The notes under the pieces were generated by a model, which was not told where the DNA came from, ran no database searches, and saw only the letters and a program-made list of their open reading frames with translations. Positions 1-8,332 of a stretch of DNA of 36,390 nucleotides are shown piece by piece. Numbering within the stretch: position 1 is the first letter of the stretch; every line of letters starts with the position of its first letter. A program made the translations under genes and the position numbers. Source of the stretch: a virus; IMG/VR virus record IMGVR_UViG_3300042448_001659, positions 1 to 36,390 of that record, one strand, 5' to 3'.

Positions 1-869
1 ATAAATAGGATTGGGTTACTCTTTTTATAACCAACTGATTCACTTAATTTATCCCAAGTTGTGTTATATCTAATATTAGTATTCAGCACAAATCTTTTAG
101 TTATTTTCCAATCAATAGATGTACCATAATATAAATCTAAATTGAAATCATCTACATACGCTAAATCCGATTCAGTACCATCTTTAAATACTTTGTATAT
201 ATCACTCATTGCGAATATTTGTGGCGAAATATTTACTCTTTTTGTTTTCAATGTATATGTGTACATTATCATACCTCTATAAGTAAGTTCAGATGATGCC
301 GGCATTTGTGGATATATTAAATCTTTAAAATCACCATTTTCATCTACCGTATATTTTCCTTCCCATTCACCTTGATAAGTCCCCCAAAATGATTTTGATG
401 CTGTTAAACTATAACCGAATGTTCCATACTTTTTTGTTCTAAACACATCTATAAAAGATAGGTTAATATCTTTTTGGAAATCAAAGTCCGTAGAATAAAA
501 TGTTTGTATTGTTGTTGTTCTTTTTTCTGTATTTCTACTAAGTCCATATCCCACACCATAATAGTTCCATATAGGATTTATTGATGCGGTAAATGAATGT
601 CCCCATTGACCATTCATAGATGATTTATGGTATCCTAAATTAAGAGTAGTAGATACTTGTCTACCAATTACACCCACCGAAAGATTAGATGATGAGAGGA
701 TATCCTTTGAAAAATTAACATAGGATTGTAATATACCCACATCGTTCCAATCATCACTTTCCCCAAATAATTCTTTTGCAGATAGTTGTAATGTATCAGG
801 TTTTACGATTTGTGCATTTGATACAAATCCAATTAAAACTAGAGATATGATTAATAATAATTTTTTCAT
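1..869 (-). CDS. Outer-membrane beta-barrel-like protein, C-terminus cut by window edge
   Basis: The frame is open from the ATG at 869 to the left edge, giving about 289 residues without a stop. It starts with a signal peptide (MKKLLLIISLVLIGFVSNAQ) of the Bacteroidota type, with cleavage likely after NAQ. The rest alternates polar and aromatic residues with many Tyr, Trp and Phe and short turns, the pattern of outer-membrane barrel strands. I recognise no specific family. The ATG overlaps the stop of the upstream gene by one base (TAATG), so the two are probably translationally coupled and act in the same process. It could instead be a soluble periplasmic beta-protein; the barrel call is an inference from composition. 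Confidence 0.6.
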   Translation of the reverse strand, partial: MKKLLLIISLVLIGFVSNAQIVKPDTLQLSAKELFGESDDWNDVGILQSYVNFSKDILSSSNLSVGVIGRQVSTTLNLGYHKSSMNGQWGHSFTASINPIWNYYGVGYGLSRNTEKRTTTIQTFYSTDFDFQKDINLSFIDVFRTKKYGTFGYSLTASKSFWGTYQGEWEGKYTVDENGDFKDLIYPQMPASSELTYRGMIMYTYTLKTKRVNISPQIFAMSDIYKVFKDGTESDLAYVDDFNLDLYYGTSIDWKITKRFVLNTNIRYNTTWDKLSESVGYKKSNPILF

Positions 870-3178
870 TAGTTTACTTTTACTTTTAATTGCTTACCAT
901 TTCTATTAACTGCATCGGTAGAACCAACTGAAATTAATCCTAACACATTTGTAATATTTTTAGTTGGTGTAAACATAATTCTATATTCTGTTGTATTATC
1001 TAATGTATTACTTCCATCGGTTATCAATGAACCCACATTAACATAAGTCCCTTTATTAGTTCCAAAATTCGTAGGTGAACCTTTTGTTTTAAATTCCACA
1101 CCATCAAACTTTAATACCGAATTATCATAGTTTAATTGGAATTGCGTACCAACTAATTCGTTTTGTAATGGATTTAATGAAATATATGCATAAGCCTTTC
1201 CATTAACTAATTCAGTAAGTATAGAAGCTTGAATATCAGTTGAAACTGCATTAGTTGTTAAACTCATACTTCTAATAGAATTACTTGCAACACTACTTAT
1301 ACTTTGTTGTGCTGAGTGTGATAAATTTACATCACCTACCCAAGTTGCACTAACATTATAAGTGTTATTAAGTGTACCACTATTCAAATTAAATGGAAAC
1401 AAACTTCTTGTTGAGTTTAATTGTGTATTCCAATTTGTTTTTGTAATAGCATCATAATCAGCTTTACCGTATAATTTTATTAAATTTTCTAAATTAGTGT
1501 TTTGTGTAAGCGATTGTACGCCTGTTAAATGTTGTAGTAACTTATATGTATCCGCTTCATTGAACACTCCATTACCATCTACATCTGCGTTCATATATTG
1601 AATACCATTTGTAAATTCCAATCCACTCTGGTCTCCAAATATCCCACCATTTGATAATTCCTTAAATGCTATAAACACATCGGATACAGTTACAATATTA
1701 TTATATAAAGTATTTAAATCCGTTTGATTGGTATATGATAATTGAATTCCATGTTGTTTAAACATTGTATTTGCTGTGAATGAATAATCTGCTCTAAATG
1801 CGTACCACCCATCTTGCAATCGTATATTACTTTGGAATGAACTTGCGGCTACTTTACTAGCCAAATTAATATTTCCCGGCACTACCCATTGTTTCCACCA
1901 TCCGTTAAAATCCATTGGTGTAATTGGCCCTTCGTAGATATCAAATAACTTTACATATTTTACAGTATTCAAATTAATACCAGTCCCACTAAATACTCTT
2001 TCATCAATTTGTAATCTGTGTCCATTTCTTGATGTTTCATATGGATTTATAAGTGACCATTCTACTTGACCGGGTACTATTGTTGCTCGGATTCCATCTG
2101 ATATTTTGATTGTATCCAAATCATTGGTGATATCAACTTTACCCAACCCACTTAATGTTCTTGATGTATTAGTTGTTGTACCCCACACATTGTTTACAAA
2201 AGTATTTGCTTTGGCTGTGAATTTAGTTTCATCCACATTACTACCAAAATCAATATTAAATCTTGCAGTTAATACATCTCCGTTTGTATGTGTTACCGAA
2301 TTAGTATAAAACTCTGTAAATGTTGCATCATCAGGATTAGTCCAAGTTCCATATTCAATTACATAGGGGTTATTCCAATTGTTTGATAAATCATTCCAAC
2401 TTGATACACCATTCCATTTTGCTACTGCGTAGTTTTCACTACCATTACTACCATTTGGCTCACCCTGTGCCCAGTTGTTATACACACCAGGAATGTTTCC
2501 AGCAGTTTGTCCGTTTGAGGTTTTCATTACAGTTCCTTTTTCAGGCCCAGCATCAATTACCCATCTACCATCTATCACCTCATCGGTTGCAGCAAACCAA
2601 ACATTAGTTGCAGGTACATTTGCGAATATAAAAGCATCTTCCGAAGCTGATGTTATTGTTACCAAATATCCGGTCTGTCCTTTGAATGTTGTTAATAAAG
2701 ACCTAGCTCTTGCATTTGTGTAAGTAGTTCTTTCATTAGTTGCTGTTATAGGTCTATAAAAGTGACCATTAACTCCATTATAAAAAAACCCAACTGGATT
2801 AACAGTTGCTGCTACCGATAATTGAACATTCCCAACTACCGAACCTGTGTTTACTTTTAACGATGCCAATGCAGTATTAATATCTACCATAGTTCCCGTT
2901 ACCACTAAACGAGTCTTATTACCTGCTAATGTAAATCCACTTGCTGCGGTTAAACCTGTTGTTGTAGTTAAGTTAAATGTTGTACCTGTTGGTGGATTAA
3001 CTAAACTAATTGAAGCTAATAGGGTTGATGTAGAAGTAAACCCACTTAATACAAATCCACTTGCATCTTGTCCGTTTGTAGATGGTATAAACGATTTAGA
3101 GTCCGGAGCAGATACACTCTGTCCGAACCCTAAAAATGATGTTAATAAAAATAATAATGTAACTAATAGATTTTTCAT
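869..3178 (-). CDS. Secreted C-type lectin / dockerin-like / cohesin-like protein
   Basis: A protein of 769 residues with a signal peptide ending GFGQ. I start it at the ATG at 3178; the frame extends to a TTG at 3187, but the ATG lies one base after the upstream stop. Residues about 30-130 look like a beta-sandwich. Residues about 138-277 form a C-type lectin-like domain with an EPN motif (240-242) and a WND motif (261-263), the calcium and sugar ligands of mannose-type lectins. A dockerin-like calcium loop (DVDGNGVFNEAD) lies near residue 535, and the last 120 residues resemble a cohesin domain. The C-terminal 270 or so residues are paralogous to the next gene upstream. Likely role: binding of surface glycans and self-assembly outside the cell. 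The domain calls are from pattern reading only. Confidence 0.7.
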   Translation of the reverse strand: MKNLLVTLLFLLTSFLGFGQSVSAPDSKSFIPSTNGQDASGFVLSGFTSTSTLLASISLVNPPTGTTFNLTTTTGLTAASGFTLAGNKTRLVVTGTMVDINTALASLKVNTGSVVGNVQLSVAATVNPVGFFYNGVNGHFYRPITATNERTTYTNARARSLLTTFKGQTGYLVTITSASEDAFIFANVPATNVWFAATDEVIDGRWVIDAGPEKGTVMKTSNGQTAGNIPGVYNNWAQGEPNGSNGSENYAVAKWNGVSSWNDLSNNWNNPYVIEYGTWTNPDDATFTEFYTNSVTHTNGDVLTARFNIDFGSNVDETKFTAKANTFVNNVWGTTTNTSRTLSGLGKVDITNDLDTIKISDGIRATIVPGQVEWSLINPYETSRNGHRLQIDERVFSGTGINLNTVKYVKLFDIYEGPITPMDFNGWWKQWVVPGNINLASKVAASSFQSNIRLQDGWYAFRADYSFTANTMFKQHGIQLSYTNQTDLNTLYNNIVTVSDVFIAFKELSNGGIFGDQSGLEFTNGIQYMNADVDGNGVFNEADTYKLLQHLTGVQSLTQNTNLENLIKLYGKADYDAITKTNWNTQLNSTRSLFPFNLNSGTLNNTYNVSATWVGDVNLSHSAQQSISSVASNSIRSMSLTTNAVSTDIQASILTELVNGKAYAYISLNPLQNELVGTQFQLNYDNSVLKFDGVEFKTKGSPTNFGTNKGTYVNVGSLITDGSNTLDNTTEYRIMFTPTKNITNVLGLISVGSTDAVNRNGKQLKVKVN

Positions 3179-3179
3179 A

Positions 3180-4844
3180 TTATTCAACTATTAAGTCGAT
3201 TTTGTTTCCTTTAGCATCTACTGCATCTGAAAGTACAAAGTAGAACAATCCTGCGGTATTTGTTAATTGAACTTTAGGTGTGAATATTAATTTGTAAGGA
3301 GTTCCTGTCTTAATTCTAGAAGTTTTTATTTGGTCAATAGAACCAAATGTCAATCTACTACCTTCTCTTGTAGAGAAGTTTGTAATTGTAGAACCAGAAT
3401 CAAATATAATATTATCCAAAGTTAATTTAGATTCATCATAGTTCATAATAACTTCCAATCCTGCCAATTCCTCTTTTGTTAAAGTAGTAGTTAATACAAC
3501 CTTACCATTTTCTAATGTAGATGTTACACTTAACTTTGCAGTCTCAACAGCTTCGGTTTGATATGCCATAACTATATTTGAAGATAATGACATATTCTTT
3601 ACAACCAATGCTTCACTGTTGTTTACTGCATTTGTGTAAATTCCACTACTAATTCTACTAGCAATTACCGCCGGGTCAGATGAATGTGACCAGTTCAAAT
3701 CACCACCCCAAGCAAATACAGCATGAACTTCTTTTGTAGGAGTATCAATTATTACTCTATTTTTAACAACACCATCTAACCAACTTTGATTTAATAAACC
3801 GCTATACCATCTTACTGATGTTGAAGTGTTTGACGGAATCATAGCCGGCGTATCCACATTGATACCCATTACATGTGCGAATAAGTAATAAGAATCTGAT
3901 TCACTAAATGTTGTTTTGTTTTTTGTGATTAAACCCACTCTCCTTTCTAAATTTGGATATGTAAAAAAGTTTGCAGTTCCACCAATATCAGTTTGTGAAT
4001 GTCCTAAAAATGCTTTATATGCATCGGATACTGTTACAATGTTGTTCATCCAAGTCTTTTGAAATGCAGGTCCTACAAATACACCAACTGAATCACCAAC
4101 TTTAACTTGTGTTGTGAAAAGTGCTTCACCACTTGCATCTAATGGTAATTGTGCAATAGGTTGTTGTGACCAATCAATTTCACCACTACCATTAGTTTTT
4201 AATCTCATTAATTGAACATTATGGTCAGTAATAGTATATCCTTGTGGGAATAAAACTTTTACTTTGAATTGAGATGTATTACCAGTTATACCATTTAAAG
4301 ATATACTTGTTGCACTTCTTGTGATTGGAGAAATGAAACCAGACGTATCATTAATAGAGTATGCCAAATCCAATTTATGAATATCATTGTAAGTGTTTTG
4401 GTCTTTCAATACAAACTTTTGAGTTGCTATATCACCATTGATTGATGCATCGGTTCTTTGAACAGTCAATTGTCCAACGTTCCAATCATTGTTTACAGCA
4501 TATCCCCAAGGTGTAGTTTGATACTGAGTATATAACTGAGTTTCTGCTACATTCGCAGCTGGTGTGAATCGGTAATTATTCCAACCTGTAAAGAATGTTT
4601 GTGTAGAAGTACCTTGAGAAAACACAGTACTATTTGGCACCATCGCTAACGCTTTGTTGTTGAAAGAATATCTCAACCAAAAATAACGAGGTGTTGTAGT
4701 TCCTCTAGCTACAGTATACTTTACGGTCAATGTATCCCCAACCTTTAATCCAGTTGTAGGAGTTATAGTTTGATTGACGGTAAGTTGTCCAAATGATGAT
4801 AGGGATATCACTAATACCCCTAAAAGTGTTAATAGTTTTTTCAT
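3180..4844 (-). CDS. Secreted dockerin-like / cohesin-like protein, paralogue of the neighbour
   Basis: A protein of 554 residues with a signal peptide (MKKLLTLLGVLVISLSSFGQ). The first 260 or so residues are beta-rich with no recognised family. From about residue 270 it follows the same plan as the adjacent 769-residue protein: the shared motif NNIVTVSD, a helical dockerin-like part (TFSESDSYYLFAHVMG) whose calcium ligands are poorer, a GDLNWSHS motif matching GDVNLSHS in the neighbour, and a final cohesin-like beta domain ending in a SDAVDAKGNK motif. The two proteins thus share a C-terminal assembly region and carry different N-terminal modules. Its stop is one base from the start of the downstream gene, consistent with one transcript. 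Function outside the cell is an inference. Confidence 0.68.
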   Translation of the reverse strand: MKKLLTLLGVLVISLSSFGQLTVNQTITPTTGLKVGDTLTVKYTVARGTTTPRYFWLRYSFNNKALAMVPNSTVFSQGTSTQTFFTGWNNYRFTPAANVAETQLYTQYQTTPWGYAVNNDWNVGQLTVQRTDASINGDIATQKFVLKDQNTYNDIHKLDLAYSINDTSGFISPITRSATSISLNGITGNTSQFKVKVLFPQGYTITDHNVQLMRLKTNGSGEIDWSQQPIAQLPLDASGEALFTTQVKVGDSVGVFVGPAFQKTWMNNIVTVSDAYKAFLGHSQTDIGGTANFFTYPNLERRVGLITKNKTTFSESDSYYLFAHVMGINVDTPAMIPSNTSTSVRWYSGLLNQSWLDGVVKNRVIIDTPTKEVHAVFAWGGDLNWSHSSDPAVIASRISSGIYTNAVNNSEALVVKNMSLSSNIVMAYQTEAVETAKLSVTSTLENGKVVLTTTLTKEELAGLEVIMNYDESKLTLDNIIFDSGSTITNFSTREGSRLTFGSIDQIKTSRIKTGTPYKLIFTPKVQLTNTAGLFYFVLSDAVDAKGNKIDLIVE

Positions 4845-4845
4845 C

Positions 4846-5496
4846 TTATTTCTTTCCCAATAATTTTGTTATCAGCTTATCGGATGCTTTTTTGAGTGCG
4901 TTGCTTAAAGATGTTTGATTGAATTTACCACCTTCATCAACAATTAACGTAGACATTGAGATTTCTGATGATGATTCTTCAACCACCACTTCTTTCTCCT
5001 TCTTTCCTTCTTTGTATAGGATACCCTGCAGTCTAACCACCACTTCCTCCTCTCCTTTATGGAATACCGAAATATTTGTTTTTGTTGTAAGTACGTCCAA
5101 ATACACAATGTTTACTTTTAATTTGTATTGTGCATCTTTTGAAAGGTCATATCCCTTTTCCTGAACATATTCTTCTAAGATGTTTCTAACACCAAATGCA
5201 AGATTACGATTTCCTGCTAATTTACCAATTTTAACTTGGTTTTCTACTGCTTCAACCCAAATATGTTCTTCGGCATTATACCAAATATTACCTGGTGAAT
5301 TTTTCCATCTTCCATCAATTTTCCAAGTGATTTCATTTGATATATCCCTTGCTAAATCTTCTTGACCTGTAATGTGAAGATATACAAAGAATAATTGGAA
5401 GCATAATGCAAATGCAATCCAAAACCCTACCAATGAAAAAATAACCCATACAAGTTTATCTTTCCAGTTTAATACAAACGCTTTAACGTATGACAT
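4846..5496 (-). CDS. Membrane-anchored protein with periplasmic domain
   Basis: A protein of 216 residues. One long hydrophobic segment at about residues 15-40 is followed by a soluble mixed alpha/beta domain with charged strands and a C-terminal helix ending KLITKLLGKK. Residues 110-190 (strand-rich, then EEEVVVRLQG and a Lys/Glu stretch) resemble small envelope-assembly domains of the CsgG or LptE kind in general layout, but I cannot assign a family. It is first in the four-gene envelope module and ends one base from the next start. It may anchor or assist the secreted products downstream. I saw no host-type promoter directly upstream. Confidence 0.55.
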   Translation of the reverse strand: MSYVKAFVLNWKDKLVWVIFSLVGFWIAFALCFQLFFVYLHITGQEDLARDISNEITWKIDGRWKNSPGNIWYNAEEHIWVEAVENQVKIGKLAGNRNLAFGVRNILEEYVQEKGYDLSKDAQYKLKVNIVYLDVLTTKTNISVFHKGEEEVVVRLQGILYKEGKKEKEVVVEESSSEISMSTLIVDEGGKFNQTSLSNALKKASDKLITKLLGKK

Positions 5497-5587
5497 AATT
5501 TTACTTTTTAGTTATCCGTATAACCAATTAAGTAACTAAATTGCCGTAAAATGTTGAAAAAACCTATTGAGTAGAGAGTCCCTTATG

Positions 5588-5631
5588 TAAAAAAGAAATG
5601 GGAACTCAATGATAAATATCATCAAATTCCC
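5588..5631 (-). terminator. Rho-independent terminator after the sigma/DUF5856 gene block
   Basis: Read on the minus strand, GGGAA (5631-5627) pairs with TTCCC (5604-5600), with an inner paired part around the palindrome GATATTTATC, and the stem is followed by a T-rich tract (ATTTCTTTTTTAC). It separates the block ending at 5657 from the envelope module. The inner part also contains the ATATTTAT motif discussed as a possible late promoter, which could restart transcription toward 5496. Confidence 0.6.
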
Positions 5632-5656
5632 AAATCGAATTAATTCCAGTGTTAAA

Positions 5657-6028
5657 TTATTGTAGGTTTATTAACTTGTATTTTGTAGAGTATAAAAGAG
5701 ATGCAATATTATCTAAATCGTTTTGTAACCAACTCATTTGTAATTTAGGTTCTTTTCTTTCCTTATCCAAAAACTTACAAAGGTTATCAAAGTATTTAAC
5801 CATATTCTCTTTGGATGCATCGTTATCAATGCCATTTACTTCTTTATATTCGATTAAACCATATTGGCCCTGATAAGCTTCTACCAAACCATCTATAAGT
5901 GGTACAATCCCCTCATAATAGGCTTGTAGAGCGGTATGAGCTGCCAGTGAACCTTCTCCGGTTACTCTTGTGTGAAATATGTGTGCCTGTGTACGGCTGT
6001 GAAAAAACATTGATGCGATTCGTTCCAT
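5657..6028 (-). CDS. DUF5856-like (ferritin-like) phage protein
   Basis: A protein of 123 residues, all helical. The N-terminus (FFHSRTQAHIFHTRVTGEGS, then a region with HTALQAYYEGIVPLIDGLVE) matches my memory of the DUF5856 family found in T4-like phages of marine and freshwater hosts, which has His and Glu residues spaced as in Dps/ferritin folds. Its role is unknown; metal binding or DNA protection has been a natural guess for this fold. It follows the sigma factor gene by 7 bases. An ATATTTAT motif at 6047-6055 sits 19 bases upstream of its ATG. The family call is from memory of conserved residues, not a search. Confidence 0.6.
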   Translation of the reverse strand: MERIASMFFHSRTQAHIFHTRVTGEGSLAAHTALQAYYEGIVPLIDGLVEAYQGQYGLIEYKEVNGIDNDASKENMVKYFDNLCKFLDKERKEPKLQMSWLQNDLDNIASLLYSTKYKLINLQ

Positions 6029-6035
6029 AATATAT

Positions 6036-6767
6036 CTATTGTTCTAATAAATATTGCTCTTCCCAAAAATCATCACTTTTGGATGTAATCATACCGGTAT
6101 CGAAATAATCATTCAACATTTTAGTTTGGTGTTTCTTCATTTCGTTTACCACCTTTGTGATATAATGAGTCTTACAATCTGTCATTTCTCTGATTAAAAG
6201 GTATAAATGTTTTTTGTTAAAGTTTTCAATATGTTGTGACCTTCTGAATAATTCTAATACTGCATCTGCAATCTGAATATCTCTTTTCTTTGTAAATACT
6301 CTTGTCAAATTAATATCCCAATATCTTAACATCAATTCTTTAAATTCATTAAGTTCATCTCCAAATTCAGTTTCCTTAAAATCATTTTCAGGATTCCAAC
6401 TTTCAGGCATTTCGGATAACAAAGATGTCTTTTTAAATCTTTTATAGTTTCCGTTATTTTTAAGAATAAGATAGTTTTTAGCTACAATAGAAAAATAAGA
6501 AAAGGCTTTTCCCTTTCCTTCTTGAAACATATGTATTTTTTCAATAAGATTTGATATTACTTCCATTTGAACATCTTCTTTAGATACATCAAAATAAGAA
6601 AACTTAAATGTATTAAGAATGTTCTCTGCTAATTTTTCAAAAGGATATTGAATTCTTGTTTTGTATAAATCATTTCTTTCTCTTTGAGAAGTTGATTTAT
6701 TATACAAAATTATAGCTTCTTCTGTATCTAATGTAAAATATTGTTTACTTTTCTTTTTACGAGGCAT
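6036..6767 (-). CDS. Late-transcription sigma factor, T4 gp55-like
   Basis: A protein of 243 residues with a basic N-terminus (MPRKKKSK). Residues about 45-125 (a helix FEKLAENILNTFKFSYFD, an acidic helix, then KGKAFSYFSIVAKNYLI) follow the layout of region 2 of T4 gp55: a helix ending in FNFS, a helix with E-x-I, and a KAxxYI-like segment before a basic stretch. In T4, gp55 directs host RNA polymerase to late promoters together with the clamp and co-activator. The protein is longer than T4 gp55 (185 residues), with an extra helical C-terminus. It would be the factor reading the ATATTTAT motifs described here; that link is inference. Confidence 0.72.
   Translation of the reverse strand: MPRKKKSKQYFTLDTEEAIILYNKSTSQRERNDLYKTRIQYPFEKLAENILNTFKFSYFDVSKEDVQMEVISNLIEKIHMFQEGKGKAFSYFSIVAKNYLILKNNGNYKRFKKTSLLSEMPESWNPENDFKETEFGDELNEFKELMLRYWDINLTRVFTKKRDIQIADAVLELFRRSQHIENFNKKHLYLLIREMTDCKTHYITKVVNEMKKHQTKMLNDYFDTGMITSKSDDFWEEQYLLEQ
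6047..6055 (-). promoter_or_regulatory. Possible late promoter motif ATATTTAT
   Basis: The minus strand reads AATATTTAT, 19 bases upstream of the ATG at 6028 and inside the end of the sigma gene. There is no TTTG box 20 bases upstream. It belongs to a set of similar sites before other genes; AT-rich DNA makes chance matches common. Confidence 0.3.
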
Positions 6768-6769
6768 TA

Positions 6770-7051
6770 TTAGATTTTATTTTTGTAAGTTTCTATTGTA
6801 TTTTTTAATTCGGTAAATACAGTACCAACTTCATCATCAGATTCAAACGAACCTTTCAAATCAATTTGTTTCATTTCAGCCAACATATTTTCTAAAGTTA
6901 TAAGTGTATCATACTGCCTATCATCATATGATTGTATTGAATCTCTCAATTGTTCATTCTGTTTAACTAAATTAATACCTCTAATTAATAATAGAATATT
7001 AAGTATAATTGATGCTGGTAATACTATTACCATTAAAAATATTTCAAACAT
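6770..7051 (-). CDS. Small membrane protein with coiled coil
   Basis: A protein of 93 residues with one N-terminal transmembrane helix (about residues 3-24, rich in Ile and Leu), followed by a helical, charged coiled-coil-like region. The likely topology places the coiled coil in the cytoplasm or periplasm; the sequence does not settle which. It lies directly under a host-type promoter (7077-7108) whose -7 box is 26 bases from the ATG, and it is followed after two bases by the sigma factor gene. I recognise no family. Confidence 0.6.
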   Translation of the reverse strand: MFEIFLMVIVLPASIILNILLLIRGINLVKQNEQLRDSIQSYDDRQYDTLITLENMLAEMKQIDLKGSFESDDEVGTVFTELKNTIETYKNKI

Positions 7052-7076
7052 ATTGTTTTTTTTAAATTATATTATA

Positions 7077-7108
7077 CAAATATACAACTTTTTTTTGAAT
7101 TTTCCAAA
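7077..7108 (-). promoter_or_regulatory. Bacteroidota-type promoter for 6770-7051 and the sigma gene
   Basis: Minus strand: -33 box TTTG (7108-7105), 20-base spacer, -7 box TATATTTG (7084-7077). Both boxes match the consensus TTTG / TAnnTTTG exactly. Confidence 0.75.
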
Positions 7109-7109
7109 T

Positions 7110-7340
7110 TTAAGCTTCACCCATTTGATTTGAGAATATTTGAGATTTTAAAAAATCAATGGAAGCTTCCTCTTTAGCTTTATTCATTTCTTCCTTTACC
7201 CACTGCATTTTAGAAACAAATCTAGCATCAAGCTTTTCTTCCTTTACCTTTTTAGTTTCAATTAATTCATCTACTAAGGCTTCTACTAACATTTGTAATA
7301 CTAATATTCTTTCATTTTGTTTTAATAATAATTCTTTCAT
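7110..7340 (-). CDS. Small coiled-coil protein
   Basis: A protein of 76 residues, almost entirely helical, with heptad-like Leu/Val spacing in its first 35 residues and a Lys/Glu-rich centre (KKVKEEKLDARF). It has no signal peptide or membrane segment. It overlaps the upstream gene by four bases (ATGA), a sign of translational coupling. The gene is probably real because of this overlap and its place in a tight run of genes. Function unknown; it could be a scaffold or an adaptor. Confidence 0.55.
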   Translation of the reverse strand: MKELLLKQNERILVLQMLVEALVDELIETKKVKEEKLDARFVSKMQWVKEEMNKAKEEASIDFLKSQIFSNQMGEA

Positions 7341-7582
7341 GCTAATTGAATTGAGCCAGAATAGGCGTTTTGAAATATTTGATTTAATTCTTCATCTACA
7401 TTCTTAAGATATTCTTGTCCGAATGCTTTCTTTACTGATAACGATGTGTATCCCATAGCTCCTGCCATTCGGATACACATTCTTTTGTATTCCCAAACAT
7501 CCATATCGTTTGGTACTTCAAATTCTATTTTAGAGGCTTCTCTATTTAATTCTTCTTCAATGATAAATATTAATTTTGCCAT
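7337..7582 (-). CDS. Conserved small phage protein of unknown function
   Basis: A protein of 81 residues from the ATG at 7582 (MAKLIFIIEEELNREASKIE). An in-frame ATG at 7603 would overlap the upstream gene by 16 bases, while 7582 leaves a gap of five bases, so I prefer 7582. The order of a beta strand, EFEVPNDMDVWEYKRMCIRM and a helix with GYTSLSVKKAFG is one I associate with small acidic proteins found in many phages, without known function. The spacing within the operon supports a real gene. Confidence 0.6.
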   Translation of the reverse strand: MAKLIFIIEEELNREASKIEFEVPNDMDVWEYKRMCIRMAGAMGYTSLSVKKAFGQEYLKNVDEELNQIFQNAYSGSIQLA

Positions 7583-7587
7583 TTTGA

Positions 7588-8163
7588 TTAAATTAAGTTC
7601 CATCCTTTTTGTAAATAAGAATCTACCTTTTTACTTTTTACAAATTCCATTTCTCCAGCAGGACCTTGCAACATAACTCTTTCGTTTCTACCTGGCTCTT
7701 TATCTTTTGTAATAGTTTCTGAATATTGGCGAGTTGGGTGAGTGATATCAATACCATCAATTGCATCAATAGCTCTTTGTACCAACACACATTCTAATAA
7801 TCCAACATCTCCAAAAAATTCATCGGAGTTTTTCCAATCTGATTTTTCTGCTTTAAATTCTACTTGTCCTAAATTATCAGTATCAATAATAAGATATGGA
7901 ACTCGTATTGTCTTTCTAACTTTATTTGCTTTGTGTGTATCTTTTTCAAAATAAACCATTGGATTTTCAGAATACTTAACTACCTTTGGATTTACTAAGG
8001 TTAATTCATCTTCAATATTTCCCAAACGAATTGTTATAATACGTTTATCAATATTTACGTCAGCTCCGGTAAACATAAATCCTTCTAATTTAGATACAGC
8101 TTGTTTATAACTTGCGATATCTACATCTGTAATAGGTGTTTGGTTAATTTTTTGTACTTTCAT
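7588..8163 (-). CDS. Peptide-deformylase-fold protein lacking the HExxH motif
   Basis: A protein of 191 residues. Residues about 58-145 run like a peptide deformylase: LVNPKVV for the LINPEI strand, IRVPYLIIDTD for the strand before the last motif, and GLLECVLVQRAIDAIDGID in place of GLLAxxxQHExDHLxGI. The usual catalytic Glu and both metal-binding His residues are replaced (QRAIDA), and I see no EGCLS motif. If the fold is right, this is a catalytically dead relative. T4-like phages often carry an active deformylase. A C-terminal tail of about 40 residues follows. The protein could be unrelated; this is pattern reading only. Confidence 0.45.
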   Translation of the reverse strand: MKVQKINQTPITDVDIASYKQAVSKLEGFMFTGADVNIDKRIITIRLGNIEDELTLVNPKVVKYSENPMVYFEKDTHKANKVRKTIRVPYLIIDTDNLGQVEFKAEKSDWKNSDEFFGDVGLLECVLVQRAIDAIDGIDITHPTRQYSETITKDKEPGRNERVMLQGPAGEMEFVKSKKVDSYLQKGWNLI

Positions 8164-8332
8164 TTTTTTTATTTTTAATATGTTCTTCTATTTTATTTGT
8201 TATATAATCTATCGTTCCTTCGGGGCCTTCAAATCCCATATATTTCATATAGGTTTCAATTTGTTTTGGATTATTTTCTAATTGTTTTTTTAGTTCTTCC
8301 AATTTAGGAAGGTGTGCTATTATATATGTCAT
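8144..8332 (-). CDS. Small helical protein
   Basis: A protein of 62 residues, charged and helical (LEELKKQLENNPKQIETYMK, ending KNKKNESTKN). It overlaps the upstream cupin gene by one base and the downstream deformylase-like gene by 20 bases, which fits the compact packing seen elsewhere in the window. No recognised family, signal or membrane segment. Real by position; function unknown. Confidence 0.5.
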   Translation of the reverse strand: MTYIIAHLPKLEELKKQLENNPKQIETYMKYMGFEGPEGTIDYITNKIEEHIKNKKNESTKN

